A stretch of DNA of 35,234 nucleotides from Bacillota bacterium (GTDB lineage: Bacteria > Bacillota > Clostridia > Clostridiales > Clostridiaceae), in the NCBI GenBank assembly GCA_021781655.1, contig JAJXWJ010000033.1, forward strand, positions 1 to 35,234, in the 5' to 3' direction. A program made the position numbers and the translations under genes. Under the pieces are notes generated by a model. The model had not been told where the DNA came from, searched no databases, and saw only the letters and a program-made list of their open reading frames with translations. Positions 6,606-14,539 of the stretch are shown in pieces. Each line of letters opens with the position of its first letter. The stretch's first letter is position 1.

Positions 6606-7496
6606 TTATTTGCTATATTTTAATATGTCATCCGTAATTACCCTTTTAAGTTTCTTTATCTCATATAAATATTCAATATATGATTTTAAAAGCCTCTGAA
6701 TAAAAATATATCTGTTTTCATTAGAAATATTCAAATTAAAATTAATAGAAACAGCTTTTGTAATTTCATCTAAAGTCATAGGGTTAATAATTAAGTCATA
6801 TATTTTAAGGGATACATTTTCGTAAAAGTCGATGTTGCTATCTATTAAGTCTTGTATATTATCGTAAACTCCTTTATGGGCTACAATGTACTTACTAGAG
6901 GTCAAGTCGTATAACTTTGCCTTACTCTTTATATCTTCACTTAAAATATAGGAATAAGGAAGTTTTGCAGTTTTCATTAATTCACTGCTTATGAGGCAGT
7001 CTCCAATATAAGCAACATCATCTGGAGTTATGATACAAAGATGAGAAGGACTGTGACCAGGTGTATGGAGAAGCTTAAAAGTAGTGCCGCATACACAAAT
7101 TTCGTCCTCATTATCTTTTATTAATGTATCTGTATTGCAAACCATATGTGAATACTGTTGATTTACAGTTTTTAATGTTTCTGTTGAATAATAGAGCTTG
7201 AGATTTACTTCAGAACTGCAAATAATAGCTTCATAAGCGCCCATAGCTATAGTGCAATTGTATTTATTTTTAAAATATGCGTTATTTCCTATATGATCGA
7301 TGTGAAAATGGCTGTTTATTATAGCGGCAACAGTAAAGTTATTGCTATCAAGGAGCTCATCAATACCTTTACGATTTTCTTTTTTTAAACCGGTATCCAG
7401 CATTATAATTTTATTGTTTTCTATTTTATAAAATGGAATGTAACATATTCCTGTATCTATACAATAAGTATTGCCTTTAACATTAAAAATATTCAA
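6606..7496 (-). CDS. MBL-fold metallo-hydrolase
   Basis: The protein has 296 residues from a TTG start at 7496, placed 6 bases after AGAGGTG; a GTG at 7505 lies inside that SD site. The metal-binding set of the metallo-beta-lactamase superfamily is complete: HFHIDH (residues 63-68), H148 in HTPGH, D166 in YIGDC and H207 in IVAHKG. The domain fills the first 215 residues. The C-terminal 80 residues are helical and may be a winged-helix-like extension as in other MBL hydrolases. The substrate is not evident (thioester, lactone and persulfide dioxygenase classes all share the motif). It diverges from the MarR gene with overlapping -35 boxes, suggesting common control. Confidence 0.85.
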   Translation of the reverse strand: MNIFNVKGNTYCIDTGICYIPFYKIENNKIIMLDTGLKKENRKGIDELLDSNNFTVAAIINSHFHIDHIGNNAYFKNKYNCTIAMGAYEAIICSSEVNLKLYYSTETLKTVNQQYSHMVCNTDTLIKDNEDEICVCGTTFKLLHTPGHSPSHLCIITPDDVAYIGDCLISSELMKTAKLPYSYILSEDIKSKAKLYDLTSSKYIVAHKGVYDNIQDLIDSNIDFYENVSLKIYDLIINPMTLDEITKAVSINFNLNISNENRYIFIQRLLKSYIEYLYEIKKLKRVITDDILKYSK

Positions 7497-7527
7497 TGAA
7501 ATCACCTCTAATAATTCGATAAATTAA

Positions 7528-7556
7528 TTATTATTCTACACCAAATTCATTGACAA
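7528..7556 (-). promoter_or_regulatory. Divergent promoter of the MBL hydrolase gene
   Basis: On the minus strand TTGTCA (7551-7556) and TAATAA (7528-7533) are separated by 17 bp. The -35 box shares five base pairs with the -35 box of the plus-strand MarR promoter, so the two promoters are back to back. Confidence 0.5.
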
Positions 7557-7579
7557 GGTAAGTATAAAAATAATATAAT
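7550..7579 (+). promoter_or_regulatory. Promoter of the marR/ABC operon
   Basis: TTGACA (7550-7555) and TATAAT (7574-7579) are separated by 18 bp. A MarR-type operator begins 2 bp after the -10 box, so a bound repressor would block RNA polymerase. Confidence 0.8.
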
Positions 7580-7581
7580 TA

Positions 7582-7595
7582 GTTAGAAATCTAAC
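7582..7595. promoter_or_regulatory. MarR operator copy 1
   Basis: This is the perfect inverted repeat GTTAGA-AA-TCTAAC within the wider context TAATTAGTTAGAAATCTAAC. The same element recurs at 8068-8081 with one central base changed. Two copies flanking the regulator gene make it the likely target of the MarR protein. Confidence 0.75.
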
Positions 7596-7614
7596 ATAAT
7601 TACGAGGTTGAAGT

Positions 7615-8046
7615 ATGGATAAAGAAATACATATAGGAAAAGAAATAAGTATATGTGCTAAAAGAATTCATAGAAAAATAGATAAAGAAGCAGCCAAATA
7701 TGGATTAACAGATGTTCAATCAAGGATTATTGGATTCATATATAATAATTCTAAAAATAGGGATATATTTCAAAGAGATATAGAGACGGAACTTGATATT
7801 AGAAGGTCTTCTGTAACTAGCGTTCTTAAGCTAATGGAAAAAAAAGAATATATAAAAAGAATTAGTGTTTGTGAAGATGCTAGATTAAAAAAGATAGTAC
7901 TGACAGAAAAAGGTGAGGAAGTTCAAAAAAATGTTTTCGATTTTATATTAGATTTTGAAAAGTCTTTAAGAGAAGAATTAACTGGAGAAGAAATGGATAC
8001 GTTATTAAAATTAATTAATAAGTTATCTGAAAAAATTGCAGAGTGA
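7615..8046 (+). CDS. MarR-family repressor of an ABC exporter
   Basis: This 143-residue protein has the MarR winged-helix layout: dimerisation helix at 1-25, recognition region IETELDIRRSSVTSVLKLME (about 57-76), wing with ISVCEDARLKKIVLTEKGEE (about 81-102), and a C-terminal dimerisation helix. It is first in an operon with two ABC exporter half-transporters. Its promoter carries an operator just after the -10 box, and a second copy follows the gene. The intrinsic hairpin at its stop codon could limit read-through into the exporter genes. Autorepression relieved by a drug ligand is the usual mode and is inferred here. Confidence 0.88.
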   Translation: MDKEIHIGKEISICAKRIHRKIDKEAAKYGLTDVQSRIIGFIYNNSKNRDIFQRDIETELDIRRSSVTSVLKLMEKKEYIKRISVCEDARLKKIVLTEKGEEVQKNVFDFILDFEKSLREELTGEEMDTLLKLINKLSEKIAE

Positions 8047-8058
8047 TGCAATTTTTTT
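8030..8058 (+). terminator. Terminator/attenuator overlapping the marR stop codon
   Basis: AAAAAATTGCA (8030-8040) pairs with TGCAATTTTTT (from 8047). The 6-base loop contains the TGA stop, and seven T follow the short TGCAA arm. It would give partial termination between the repressor and exporter genes. Ribosomes finishing marR would cover the left arm, so translation may favour read-through. Confidence 0.6.
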
Positions 8059-8067
8059 GCGTAATTA

Positions 8068-8081
8068 GTTAGAAGTCTAAC
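8068..8081. promoter_or_regulatory. MarR operator copy 2 (inside the operon)
   Basis: The inverted repeat GTTAGA-AG-TCTAAC is nearly identical to 7582-7595 and is also preceded by TAATTA. It lies 15 bp before the exporter ATG and just before the SD sequence TGGAGGG. It suggests a second repressible promoter or a roadblock; I see no convincing -35/-10 pair for it. Confidence 0.7.
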
Positions 8082-8096
8082 ATATGGAGGGAATTT

Positions 8097-9836
8097 ATGG
8101 TAAAAAGATTAGCTATTTATATTGGAGAATTTAAGCGTGATTCTATTTTGACGCCGACTTTTGTTGCATTAGAAGCGGCTATGGAAACTATTATTCCGCT
8201 TTTAATGTCTATGATTATAGACAATGGGGTAGGGAAAGGAAATGTAGGTTATGTATGCATTATGGGAGCTTTAATGCTTTGTGTAGCATTTTTATCTCTT
8301 ACCTTTGGAACATTAAATGGAATATTTGCAGCAAGTGCATCTACAGGTTTTGCTAGAAATTTGAGGAGGGGAATTTATTATAACATTCAAAAATATTCCT
8401 TTAGTAATATAGATAAATATTCAACAGCAGGATTAGTTACTAGATTAACTACAGATATTACAAATGTTCAAAATGCTTATCAAATGATTATAAGAATACT
8501 TGTTAGGGCACCACTTATGCTAATATTTTCTATGTGTATGTGCTTTTATATAAATTCAAAGTTATCACTTATATTTTTAGGAGCAATAATATTTCTTGGA
8601 GTTGTATTATATTTTATTATGACTGGAGTTCACCCATACTTTGTAAGAGTATTTAAAAAATATGATGAATTAAATGCAAGTGTACAAGAAAATCTAACTG
8701 CAATTCGTACAGTAAAGGCGTATGTTAGGGAAGATCATGAGACAGATAAATTTTATAAGGCTTCTTATAAGCTATATCAATACTTTTTAAAGGCTGAAAA
8801 GATTATAGTTGTCAATGGGCCTGTAATGCAATTTACTGTTTATACATGTATTTTACTTTTATCTTGGCTTGGTGCAAAAATGATAGTATCAAATTCCCTT
8901 ACTACTGGCGAACTTATGAGCTTATTTACTTATACAGTAAATATTCTAATGAGTCTTATGATAATGTCTATGGTTTTTGTTATGGTAATTATGGCAAAGT
9001 CATCAGCGGAGAGAATAATTGAGGTATTAGATGAAAAGAGCGACCTTGTAAATAGCGAAAACCCTGTTTATGATGTTCAAAATGGAGCTATAAATTTTAA
9101 AAATGTAAACTTTAGCTATAGTAAGGATGAAGCTTCTTTAGTTTTAGAAAATATCAATATAAGTATAAAATCAGGAGAAACTATAGGTATTATTGGAGGA
9201 ACGGGAAGTGCAAAATCATCTCTAGTCCAGCTTATTCCAAGACTTTATGATACAACGACTGGAACAGTGGAGGTTGGAGGTATCGATGTTAAAAAATATG
9301 ATATTGAAACCTTAAGAAATGAGGTTTCTATGGTACTTCAAAAGAATGTATTGTTCTCAGGAACAATAAAAGAAAATTTAAGATGGGGAAATAAGGATGC
9401 ATCCGATGAAGAATTGATGGAAGCTGCTAAAAGAGCACAAGCAGATGAATTTATACAAGCTCTTCCAAATAAATATGATACATTTATAGAACAAGGTGGT
9501 ACAAATGTTTCTGGTGGTCAAAAGCAAAGATTATGTATTGCAAGAGCCCTTTTAAAAAAGCCAAAAATATTGATTTTAGATGATTCTACTAGTGCAGTAG
9601 ATACAAAAACAGATGCACTTATAAGACAAGCATTTAGAGAAGATATACCAAATACTACAAAAATAATTATTGCTCAACGTATTTCTTCTGTGCAAGATGC
9701 TGATAGAATTATTGTATTAAATGATGGAAAAATAGATGGTTTTGGAACTCATGAAGAACTTTTGGAGACTAATGCTATATATAAGGATGTTTACCAGTCT
9801 CAAATGAAGGGAGATGATGATAATGAGTCAAAATAA
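8097..9836 (+). CDS. Heterodimeric ABC exporter half-transporter, BmrC/YheI-like (degenerate-site subunit)
   Basis: This 579-residue protein has an N-terminal six-helix exporter domain (about 10-305) and an ABC ATPase domain (about 330-575). Walker A is GGTGSAKSS (367-375), with Ala instead of the last glycine. The signature VSGGQ (471-475) is canonical. Walker B ILILDD (491-496) has Asp in place of the catalytic Glu, and the switch residue is Gln (AQR, about 527) instead of His. These substitutions are known from the degenerate half of BmrCD/LmrCD/TM287-288-type exporters. The gene overlaps the next subunit by 14 bp. The pair probably exports drugs or lipids from the plasma membrane. Regulation is by the upstream MarR protein. 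Confidence 0.9.
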   Translation: MVKRLAIYIGEFKRDSILTPTFVALEAAMETIIPLLMSMIIDNGVGKGNVGYVCIMGALMLCVAFLSLTFGTLNGIFAASASTGFARNLRRGIYYNIQKYSFSNIDKYSTAGLVTRLTTDITNVQNAYQMIIRILVRAPLMLIFSMCMCFYINSKLSLIFLGAIIFLGVVLYFIMTGVHPYFVRVFKKYDELNASVQENLTAIRTVKAYVREDHETDKFYKASYKLYQYFLKAEKIIVVNGPVMQFTVYTCILLLSWLGAKMIVSNSLTTGELMSLFTYTVNILMSLMIMSMVFVMVIMAKSSAERIIEVLDEKSDLVNSENPVYDVQNGAINFKNVNFSYSKDEASLVLENINISIKSGETIGIIGGTGSAKSSLVQLIPRLYDTTTGTVEVGGIDVKKYDIETLRNEVSMVLQKNVLFSGTIKENLRWGNKDASDEELMEAAKRAQADEFIQALPNKYDTFIEQGGTNVSGGQKQRLCIARALLKKPKILILDDSTSAVDTKTDALIRQAFREDIPNTTKIIIAQRISSVQDADRIIVLNDGKIDGFGTHEELLETNAIYKDVYQSQMKGDDDNESK

Positions 9837-11739
9837 TAGGGAAATAAATAATCGCAAGGCACACTCTGGTAAAAAATTTGATAAGAATTCGCTAAAAACT
9901 TTAAAAAGGCTAATTATATTTATATTTAAAGATTATAAGTTTAGATTTTTTATTGTAATCTTAACTATAATTATAAGTTCGCTTGCAAATGTAGTAGGAA
10001 CACTATTTATTAAGCAGCTCATAGATACCTATATAACGCCACTTTTAAAAACACATAGTAATGATTTTAGCCCATTATTAAAAATGATAGCTACAATGGG
10101 AGCAATTTACGCTGTGGGAGTAATTTCTACGTATGTCTACAGTCGAGTAATGATAGGTGTATCCCATGGTTCTCTTAAAAAAATAAGAGATAATATGTTT
10201 TTTCATATGGAGTTACTGCCTATAAGTTTTTTTGATACACATGCTCATGGTGATTTAATGAGTCTATATACAAATGATACTGATACTTTAAGGCAGATGA
10301 TTAGTCAAAGTATACCTCAACTGCTTGCAGGGATAATAACTGTAGTTAGCATATTTATTTCAATGATTTACTTAAGTCCAGTATTAATATTAGTCCAATT
10401 AGCGATTTTAGCAGCTATGTTTTTAGTAACAAAATATATAGGTGGAAAGAGCAGTGAATATTTTAAAAAGCAGCAAAAATCACTTGGTGAGTTAAATGGA
10501 TATATTGAAGAAATGATGGAAGGCCAAAAGGTAGTAAAAGTATTTTGCCATGAAAAAGAAGCAGAAAAAGATTTCGATAACCTCAATGATATACTTTGTA
10601 AAAGCTCTAACAAGGCTAATAGATATGCCAATATATTGATGCCTGTAATGGGAAATATAGGCTATATAAATTACGTTTGCATAGCTATTTTAGGGTCAAT
10701 TTTGGCTATCGGTGATTTTGCAGGCTTTACGCTAGGCTCGCTTGCTTCATTCCTTCAACTAACTAGAAGCTTTAGTCAGACGATTAACCAAATGTCACAG
10801 CAATTTAATTTTATAATAATGGCACTTGCTGGAGCTGAACGTATTTTTAAAATTATTGATGAAGAAGTAGAAGTTGATACTGGTTATGTAAGCTTAGTTA
10901 ATGCTGAGGAAAGTGAAACAGGTGAAATTTTAGAAACAAAAAAACGTACTGGAGTTTGGGCTTGGAAGCATCCTCATGAAGATGGTACTGTAACATATAC
11001 AAAAGTAAATGGTGAAGTAGTTTTTGATGATGTTGATTTTGGATATAATAGCGAAAAGATGATACTTCACAATATAAAGCTTTATGCAAAGAGAGGTCAA
11101 AAAATAGCATTTGTAGGTTCAACTGGAGCAGGAAAAACTACAATTACTAATTTAATTAATAGATTTTATGATATACAAGACGGAAAGATAAGATATGATG
11201 GAATAAATATAAATAAGATTAAAAAAGATGATCTTAGAAGATCCCTTGGAATGGTGCTTCAAGACCCACATTTGTTCACAGGAACTATTGCAGATAATAT
11301 AAGATATGGAAAGCTTGATGCTACAGAGGAAGAAGTAATTGCTGCAGCAAAACTCGCTAATGCTCATAGCTTTATAAAACATTTGCCAAAGGGTTACGAT
11401 ACAGTAATCACAGGAGATGGAGGAAATTTATCTCAAGGACAAAGACAACTCTTAACTATTGCCAGGGCTGCTATAGCTGATCCACCAGTTTTAATACTTG
11501 ATGAAGCTACATCAAGTATAGATACTAGAACAGAAGCAATTGTGCAAGAAGGAATGGATAAGCTTATGAAGGGAAGAACGGTATTTGTAATAGCTCATAG
11601 ATTATCTACTGTTCAAAATTCAGATGTTATTATGGTACTTGAACAAGGGAGAATTATTGAAAGAGGAAACCATGACGAACTAATAGAACAGAGAGGAAAA
11701 TATTATCAACTTTATACAGGAGCTTTTGAGCTTTCATAG
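9823..11739 (+). CDS. Heterodimeric ABC exporter half-transporter, BmrD/YheH-like (catalytic subunit)
   Basis: The protein has 638 residues from the ATG at 9823, 9 bases after AAGGGAG; the ATGs at 9814 and 9817 are too close to it. A six-helix domain spans about 35-335. An inserted charged segment (about 350-395, containing TGVWAWKHPHEDGT) precedes the ATPase domain. Walker A GSTGAGKTT (432-440), Walker B VLILDE with catalytic Glu561, and His592 in the switch are intact, while the signature is LSQGQ (536-540) instead of LSGGQ. The changes complement those in the partner: this subunit supplies the good Walker B and the poor signature, so the dimer has one active and one degenerate ATP site. 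The insert makes it longer than its partner, as in BmrD. Confidence 0.9.
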   Translation: MSQNNREINNRKAHSGKKFDKNSLKTLKRLIIFIFKDYKFRFFIVILTIIISSLANVVGTLFIKQLIDTYITPLLKTHSNDFSPLLKMIATMGAIYAVGVISTYVYSRVMIGVSHGSLKKIRDNMFFHMELLPISFFDTHAHGDLMSLYTNDTDTLRQMISQSIPQLLAGIITVVSIFISMIYLSPVLILVQLAILAAMFLVTKYIGGKSSEYFKKQQKSLGELNGYIEEMMEGQKVVKVFCHEKEAEKDFDNLNDILCKSSNKANRYANILMPVMGNIGYINYVCIAILGSILAIGDFAGFTLGSLASFLQLTRSFSQTINQMSQQFNFIIMALAGAERIFKIIDEEVEVDTGYVSLVNAEESETGEILETKKRTGVWAWKHPHEDGTVTYTKVNGEVVFDDVDFGYNSEKMILHNIKLYAKRGQKIAFVGSTGAGKTTITNLINRFYDIQDGKIRYDGININKIKKDDLRRSLGMVLQDPHLFTGTIADNIRYGKLDATEEEVIAAAKLANAHSFIKHLPKGYDTVITGDGGNLSQGQRQLLTIARAAIADPPVLILDEATSSIDTRTEAIVQEGMDKLMKGRTVFVIAHRLSTVQNSDVIMVLEQGRIIERGNHDELIEQRGKYYQLYTGAFELS

Positions 11740-11784
11740 GTTAACAAAAATATATAATACTATTTAAAGGGCTACTACACAATC

Positions 11785-12100
11785 GAAAAAAGATGCGACG
11801 CACATTGTTAAGCTATAAAAAGTTTAAAAGTGAAACGCAGGGAGTTTTAATTGACAGTTGACAATGGACAATGGACAATGATGGTGGATTTTCCTACGCT
11901 AAGCTACGGAAAATCTATAATTTATTTAAGTTGGCTAAAGCCAATGGAAACCTAAAAATAATAATTTGTAGTTTTTCTGACTGAAAGGAAGAAAAACCTC
12001 CTTCATTGTCAACTATCAATTGTCCATTGTCAATTAAAACCCTATGCGTTGCACTTTCCTAGGATTTTTATAGAGGCAACTTGCGTCTCATCTTTATTTT
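11785..12100. repeat. MITE-like imperfect 0.3-kb palindrome
   Basis: The segment between the ABC exporter and the TylF-type gene folds on itself. The left arm from about 11785 (AAAGATGCGACGCA, then AGTGAAACGCA and TTTTAATTGACA) matches the reverse complement of the right arm (AAAGATGAGACGCA, AGTGCAACGCA, TTTTAATTGACA), with indels, out to about 12100. The apex is a perfect hairpin TTGGCT-AA-AGCCAA at 11931-11944. Each arm carries tandem TTGACAATGGACAA-type units, and the left arm has an inner hairpin GATTTTCC/GGAAAATC. No protein is encoded. A partial copy occurs at 4330-4402. It may be a non-autonomous mobile element or a repeat family; the transcribed hairpin could also end the convergent flanking transcripts. 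Confidence 0.75.
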
Positions 12101-13082
12101 AATGAAGTAGACCACTTTTAATAATCACCGCTGTTCCTGCTGTATCGCTTAAAGGGAAATAGTAAATAGAATTTTCTTGGCAATATTTTTTTACAGCTTC
12201 TTTTACCCCCTTGTACCTCAAATTGTTATAGTCATGTATAAAAATATAACCTCCTTCAGTCATTCTAGGATAAAAGAATTTCAGACCAGAATATGTGGGA
12301 TTAAATAAATCAGCATCTATGCTGACAAAGGCAAATTGCTCGTCAACATTTTCAGTTGTATGTGGGAAGTATCCTTTTTTTATTATACAGTTTTCAGGAT
12401 ATTTCATCTTTCTTAATACTATGTCTATGCTTGTATCGGAAAAATCCGTTGTACTGGAAATAGATAAATTACTTTTTTCATCAGCTTCAATATCATTCTC
12501 ATTAAAGCCTTCAAAGGTATCGAAAAGAAATAGTTTCCTGTCATAAAAAACGTCATTTAAGGCGGCGGCAAAATCTCCTTTGTAAACACCAAGTTCCGCT
12601 ATGCTTCCATTAATGGTTTTGTCGTATATTTCTTTTGCAGCAAGTTCAAGTGAAGAAAATCTTACATAATCTCCATTAATAGAAACATCAATTGATCGAG
12701 TTCGTCCTAATAGTAACATGCTACAAGCCGAATAATTTTCAGTTTTATATAGACAAAGGTTATTCAATATATTAATATGCCTTTCTGAATATGTTAAAAG
12801 GTTACTTTTATAAAACTTGAAGCCTATTATTTTATCTTTTTTTACACCTAGGTCAATTAATTGTTCAAAAATTTCATCAAAATATAAATTTGTAATAACA
12901 ATGTAGTCATATTGAAATTTATGAATTTCTTTTGGACAAATCACTATTATATTATTTATAAAGGTATGCTGTAGTAAAGTGTTATTATCAACAAAAGCTA
13001 ATATATTAATCTTGCTATTATCCAGTTTTATTAATAAATCCTTACACCCCACGCCAGCACCAAAGAGTATTAGATTGTACAT
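12099..13082 (-). CDS. Rossmann domain fused to a TylF/MycF-type methyltransferase
   Basis: The protein has 327 residues from the ATG at 13082, 6 bases after AAAGGGG. Residues 1-100 look like a small nucleotide-binding fold (YNLILFGAGVGCKDLLIKL, AFVDNN, YDYIVITNLYF), as found at the N-terminus of sugar-modifying enzymes. Residues about 145-325 match the TylF family of SAM-dependent O-methyltransferases: AELGVYKGDFAAALN (SAM site), LFLFDTFEGFNEND, VSIDADLFNPTYSGLKFF (metal/catalytic Asp region) and GGYIFIHDY. TylF enzymes methylate sugars of antibiotics or surface polymers. No polysaccharide or antibiotic locus is adjacent, so the substrate is unknown. The SD lies in a strong hairpin. Confidence 0.82.
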   Translation of the reverse strand: MYNLILFGAGVGCKDLLIKLDNSKINILAFVDNNTLLQHTFINNIIVICPKEIHKFQYDYIVITNLYFDEIFEQLIDLGVKKDKIIGFKFYKSNLLTYSERHINILNNLCLYKTENYSACSMLLLGRTRSIDVSINGDYVRFSSLELAAKEIYDKTINGSIAELGVYKGDFAAALNDVFYDRKLFLFDTFEGFNENDIEADEKSNLSISSTTDFSDTSIDIVLRKMKYPENCIIKKGYFPHTTENVDEQFAFVSIDADLFNPTYSGLKFFYPRMTEGGYIFIHDYNNLRYKGVKEAVKKYCQENSIYYFPLSDTAGTAVIIKSGLLH

Positions 13083-13090
13083 AAAAAACC

Positions 13091-13150
13091 CCTTTCTTTT
13101 ACTTGGTATCATTATATGCTTATAACTAAATGATATGAGTAAAAGAAAGG
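13091..13150 (-). promoter_or_regulatory. Long hairpin covering the SD of the TylF-type gene
   Basis: CCTTTCTTTTACT (13091-13103) is fully complementary to 13138-13150. After a small bulge, TATCATT (13107-13113) pairs with 13129-13135, leaving a 15-base loop. In the minus-strand transcript the 3' arm contains the AAAGG part of the SD and is followed by GGTTTTTT and then the ATG. It could act as a terminator for the upstream yoaK-type gene, an attenuator, or an SD-sequestering switch. Confidence 0.7.
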
Positions 13151-13163
13151 AGTAATTAGTAAA

Positions 13164-13877
13164 TTACAGCTCGGTAGCTAAAGTTTTATTTTTACTAGAA
13201 CTTTCATTTAAAACAAAAGAAAGGATTAAGGCTATTGTAAGTACCAAAGCACCAGTCCATATTGTTTTTTCATGAAAAAAGGTCGTTTCGATAGCTCCTA
13301 TTGCAGCACCAGAAAAGTAAGAGATTAAAATGCAACTGTAGCTGAAGGCTTTTTTTAAGGCCCCTTTATCTTTTCTTATTAGTCCTTTATAGTAATTATC
13401 TGCACAAGAGCGCATATTACCACTACAAAATATAGTAGCAAAGTTTTCGCTTGTACCAAATTTTCTAAATGCACAGTATTGAAGAGCTGCTGCAAAGGCT
13501 ACAAGTGAATCCGATATTAAATCAGGATAAGAAATAGGAATTAGTCCTGTGATGAATAATATAATTATGGAAATAGCTAATATTGTTCGTTTCCATAAAA
13601 GTTGCTTTTCTTTAGCAATCAAATAAAATATATGCCAAGCTGCAAAAATGGCTACCCAGAAAGATAATATAGGAACAAAGGGATGGAGCATACCCACATA
13701 GTTTTTATTTGCAAGATTAGCAGCAACAAGAACAAAATTACCAGTTTGGCCTGTGGCGAATACCTTTCCTCTAACGACATAAGAATAAACATCCATTAAT
13801 CCGCCTACAGATGCAAGTAGCATTCCAAAGGCTAGTTTTTCAGTAATTGCTATAGTATTTCTTTTGTTTTCCAACAT
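13164..13877 (-). CDS. YoaK/DUF1275 family membrane protein
   Basis: This 237-residue protein is mostly hydrophobic with six to seven predicted helices. The DUF1275 signature is clear at the N-terminus: LLASVGGLMDVYSYV-type sequence followed by GKVFATGQTGNFVLVAANLA. A second family landmark is the middle region LQYCAFRKFGTSENFATIFCSGNMRS, quoted here in part. The function of the family is unknown. The start is 23 bases downstream of the TetR-family gene at 13901-14461 and in the same direction, so the two form an operon, probably autoregulated. The cytosolic tail is Ser/Lys-rich. Confidence 0.85.
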   Translation of the reverse strand: MLENKRNTIAITEKLAFGMLLASVGGLMDVYSYVVRGKVFATGQTGNFVLVAANLANKNYVGMLHPFVPILSFWVAIFAAWHIFYLIAKEKQLLWKRTILAISIIILFITGLIPISYPDLISDSLVAFAAALQYCAFRKFGTSENFATIFCSGNMRSCADNYYKGLIRKDKGALKKAFSYSCILISYFSGAAIGAIETTFFHEKTIWTGALVLTIALILSFVLNESSSKNKTLATEL

Positions 13878-13900
13878 AATACACCTTGATTCTTTATAAT

Positions 13901-14461
13901 TTATTTTCTTGAAAGAGATAAAATAAAGTCATTTATCATAACTGCAAAGCTTTCTTCAGGGTCTATCTCTCCATGAAAATATCCAGCAAAAACCATAGAA
14001 ATGAAACCGTGAATAATACTTCTTAATTCCCTACTTTTATGAATAACTTCTATTTCATCTGAAGTATAAAAATCTAAAATTTGACGAAGAATAGCAGTAG
14101 TCTCTTTAGCTAAAAGTTGTGCTTCTTCATTATTAGTTCGAGGGATGCTCATAAAAAGCCCATAAGCAGTTTTATTTTTAAAAGCAAAATCTTTGTAGGC
14201 AAAAGCAAATTCCAAAACTGCCTCATTGCCGCTTTTTCCTATTAATCTTTTCATAAGCATAGAATTTAAGTCGTTAAAAAGGTATATAGTCATTCCCGCC
14301 TTAAGATCCTCCATATTACTAAAATGATTGTATAAGGATGGATATTTTATATCTAATCTTTCTGCAATTTTTTGGAAGGTAACTTTATTGAGGCCAATCT
14401 CATCAGACAATGAGAAAGCAACCTGAATAATTTTTTCTTTTGTTAGATTCCGTTTTTGCAT
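13901..14461 (-). CDS. TetR-family repressor (WHG-domain type)
   Basis: This is a 186-residue protein. The HTH lies at about 8-52 (KEKIIQVAFSLSDEIGLNKV, then AERLDIKYPSLYNHFSNMED). The C-terminal domain contains FAYKDFAFKNKTAYGLFMS and ELRSIIHGFISMVFAGYF, matching the TetR WHG/TetR_C_33-type ligand domain. AGGGAGTGAT precedes the ATG. The gene is divergent from the MFS transporter at 14603, and the region between them holds a near-palindrome lying inside that transporter's promoter. It leads an operon with the YoaK-type gene. A pump-plus-repressor unit is inferred. Confidence 0.88.
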   Translation of the reverse strand: MQKRNLTKEKIIQVAFSLSDEIGLNKVTFQKIAERLDIKYPSLYNHFSNMEDLKAGMTIYLFNDLNSMLMKRLIGKSGNEAVLEFAFAYKDFAFKNKTAYGLFMSIPRTNNEEAQLLAKETTAILRQILDFYTSDEIEVIHKSRELRSIIHGFISMVFAGYFHGEIDPEESFAVMINDFILSLSRK

Positions 14462-14539
14462 TTATTTATCACTCCCTGTAAAATTACCTTTTATAATAGT
14501 TTAACATGGAATTAATTGATTATCAAACTAAAATTATAA

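Noticed and set aside
11850-12040. Tandem TTGACAATGGACAA units considered as a CRISPR array
   Set aside because: Units are short, adjacent and without unique spacers, and they are part of a palindrome.
13111-13116. Minus-strand TATAAT in the hairpin loop as promoter of the TylF-type gene
   Set aside because: No acceptable -35 lies 16-18 bp upstream, and the box is part of the inverted repeat. It is kept only as an alternative in the finding.
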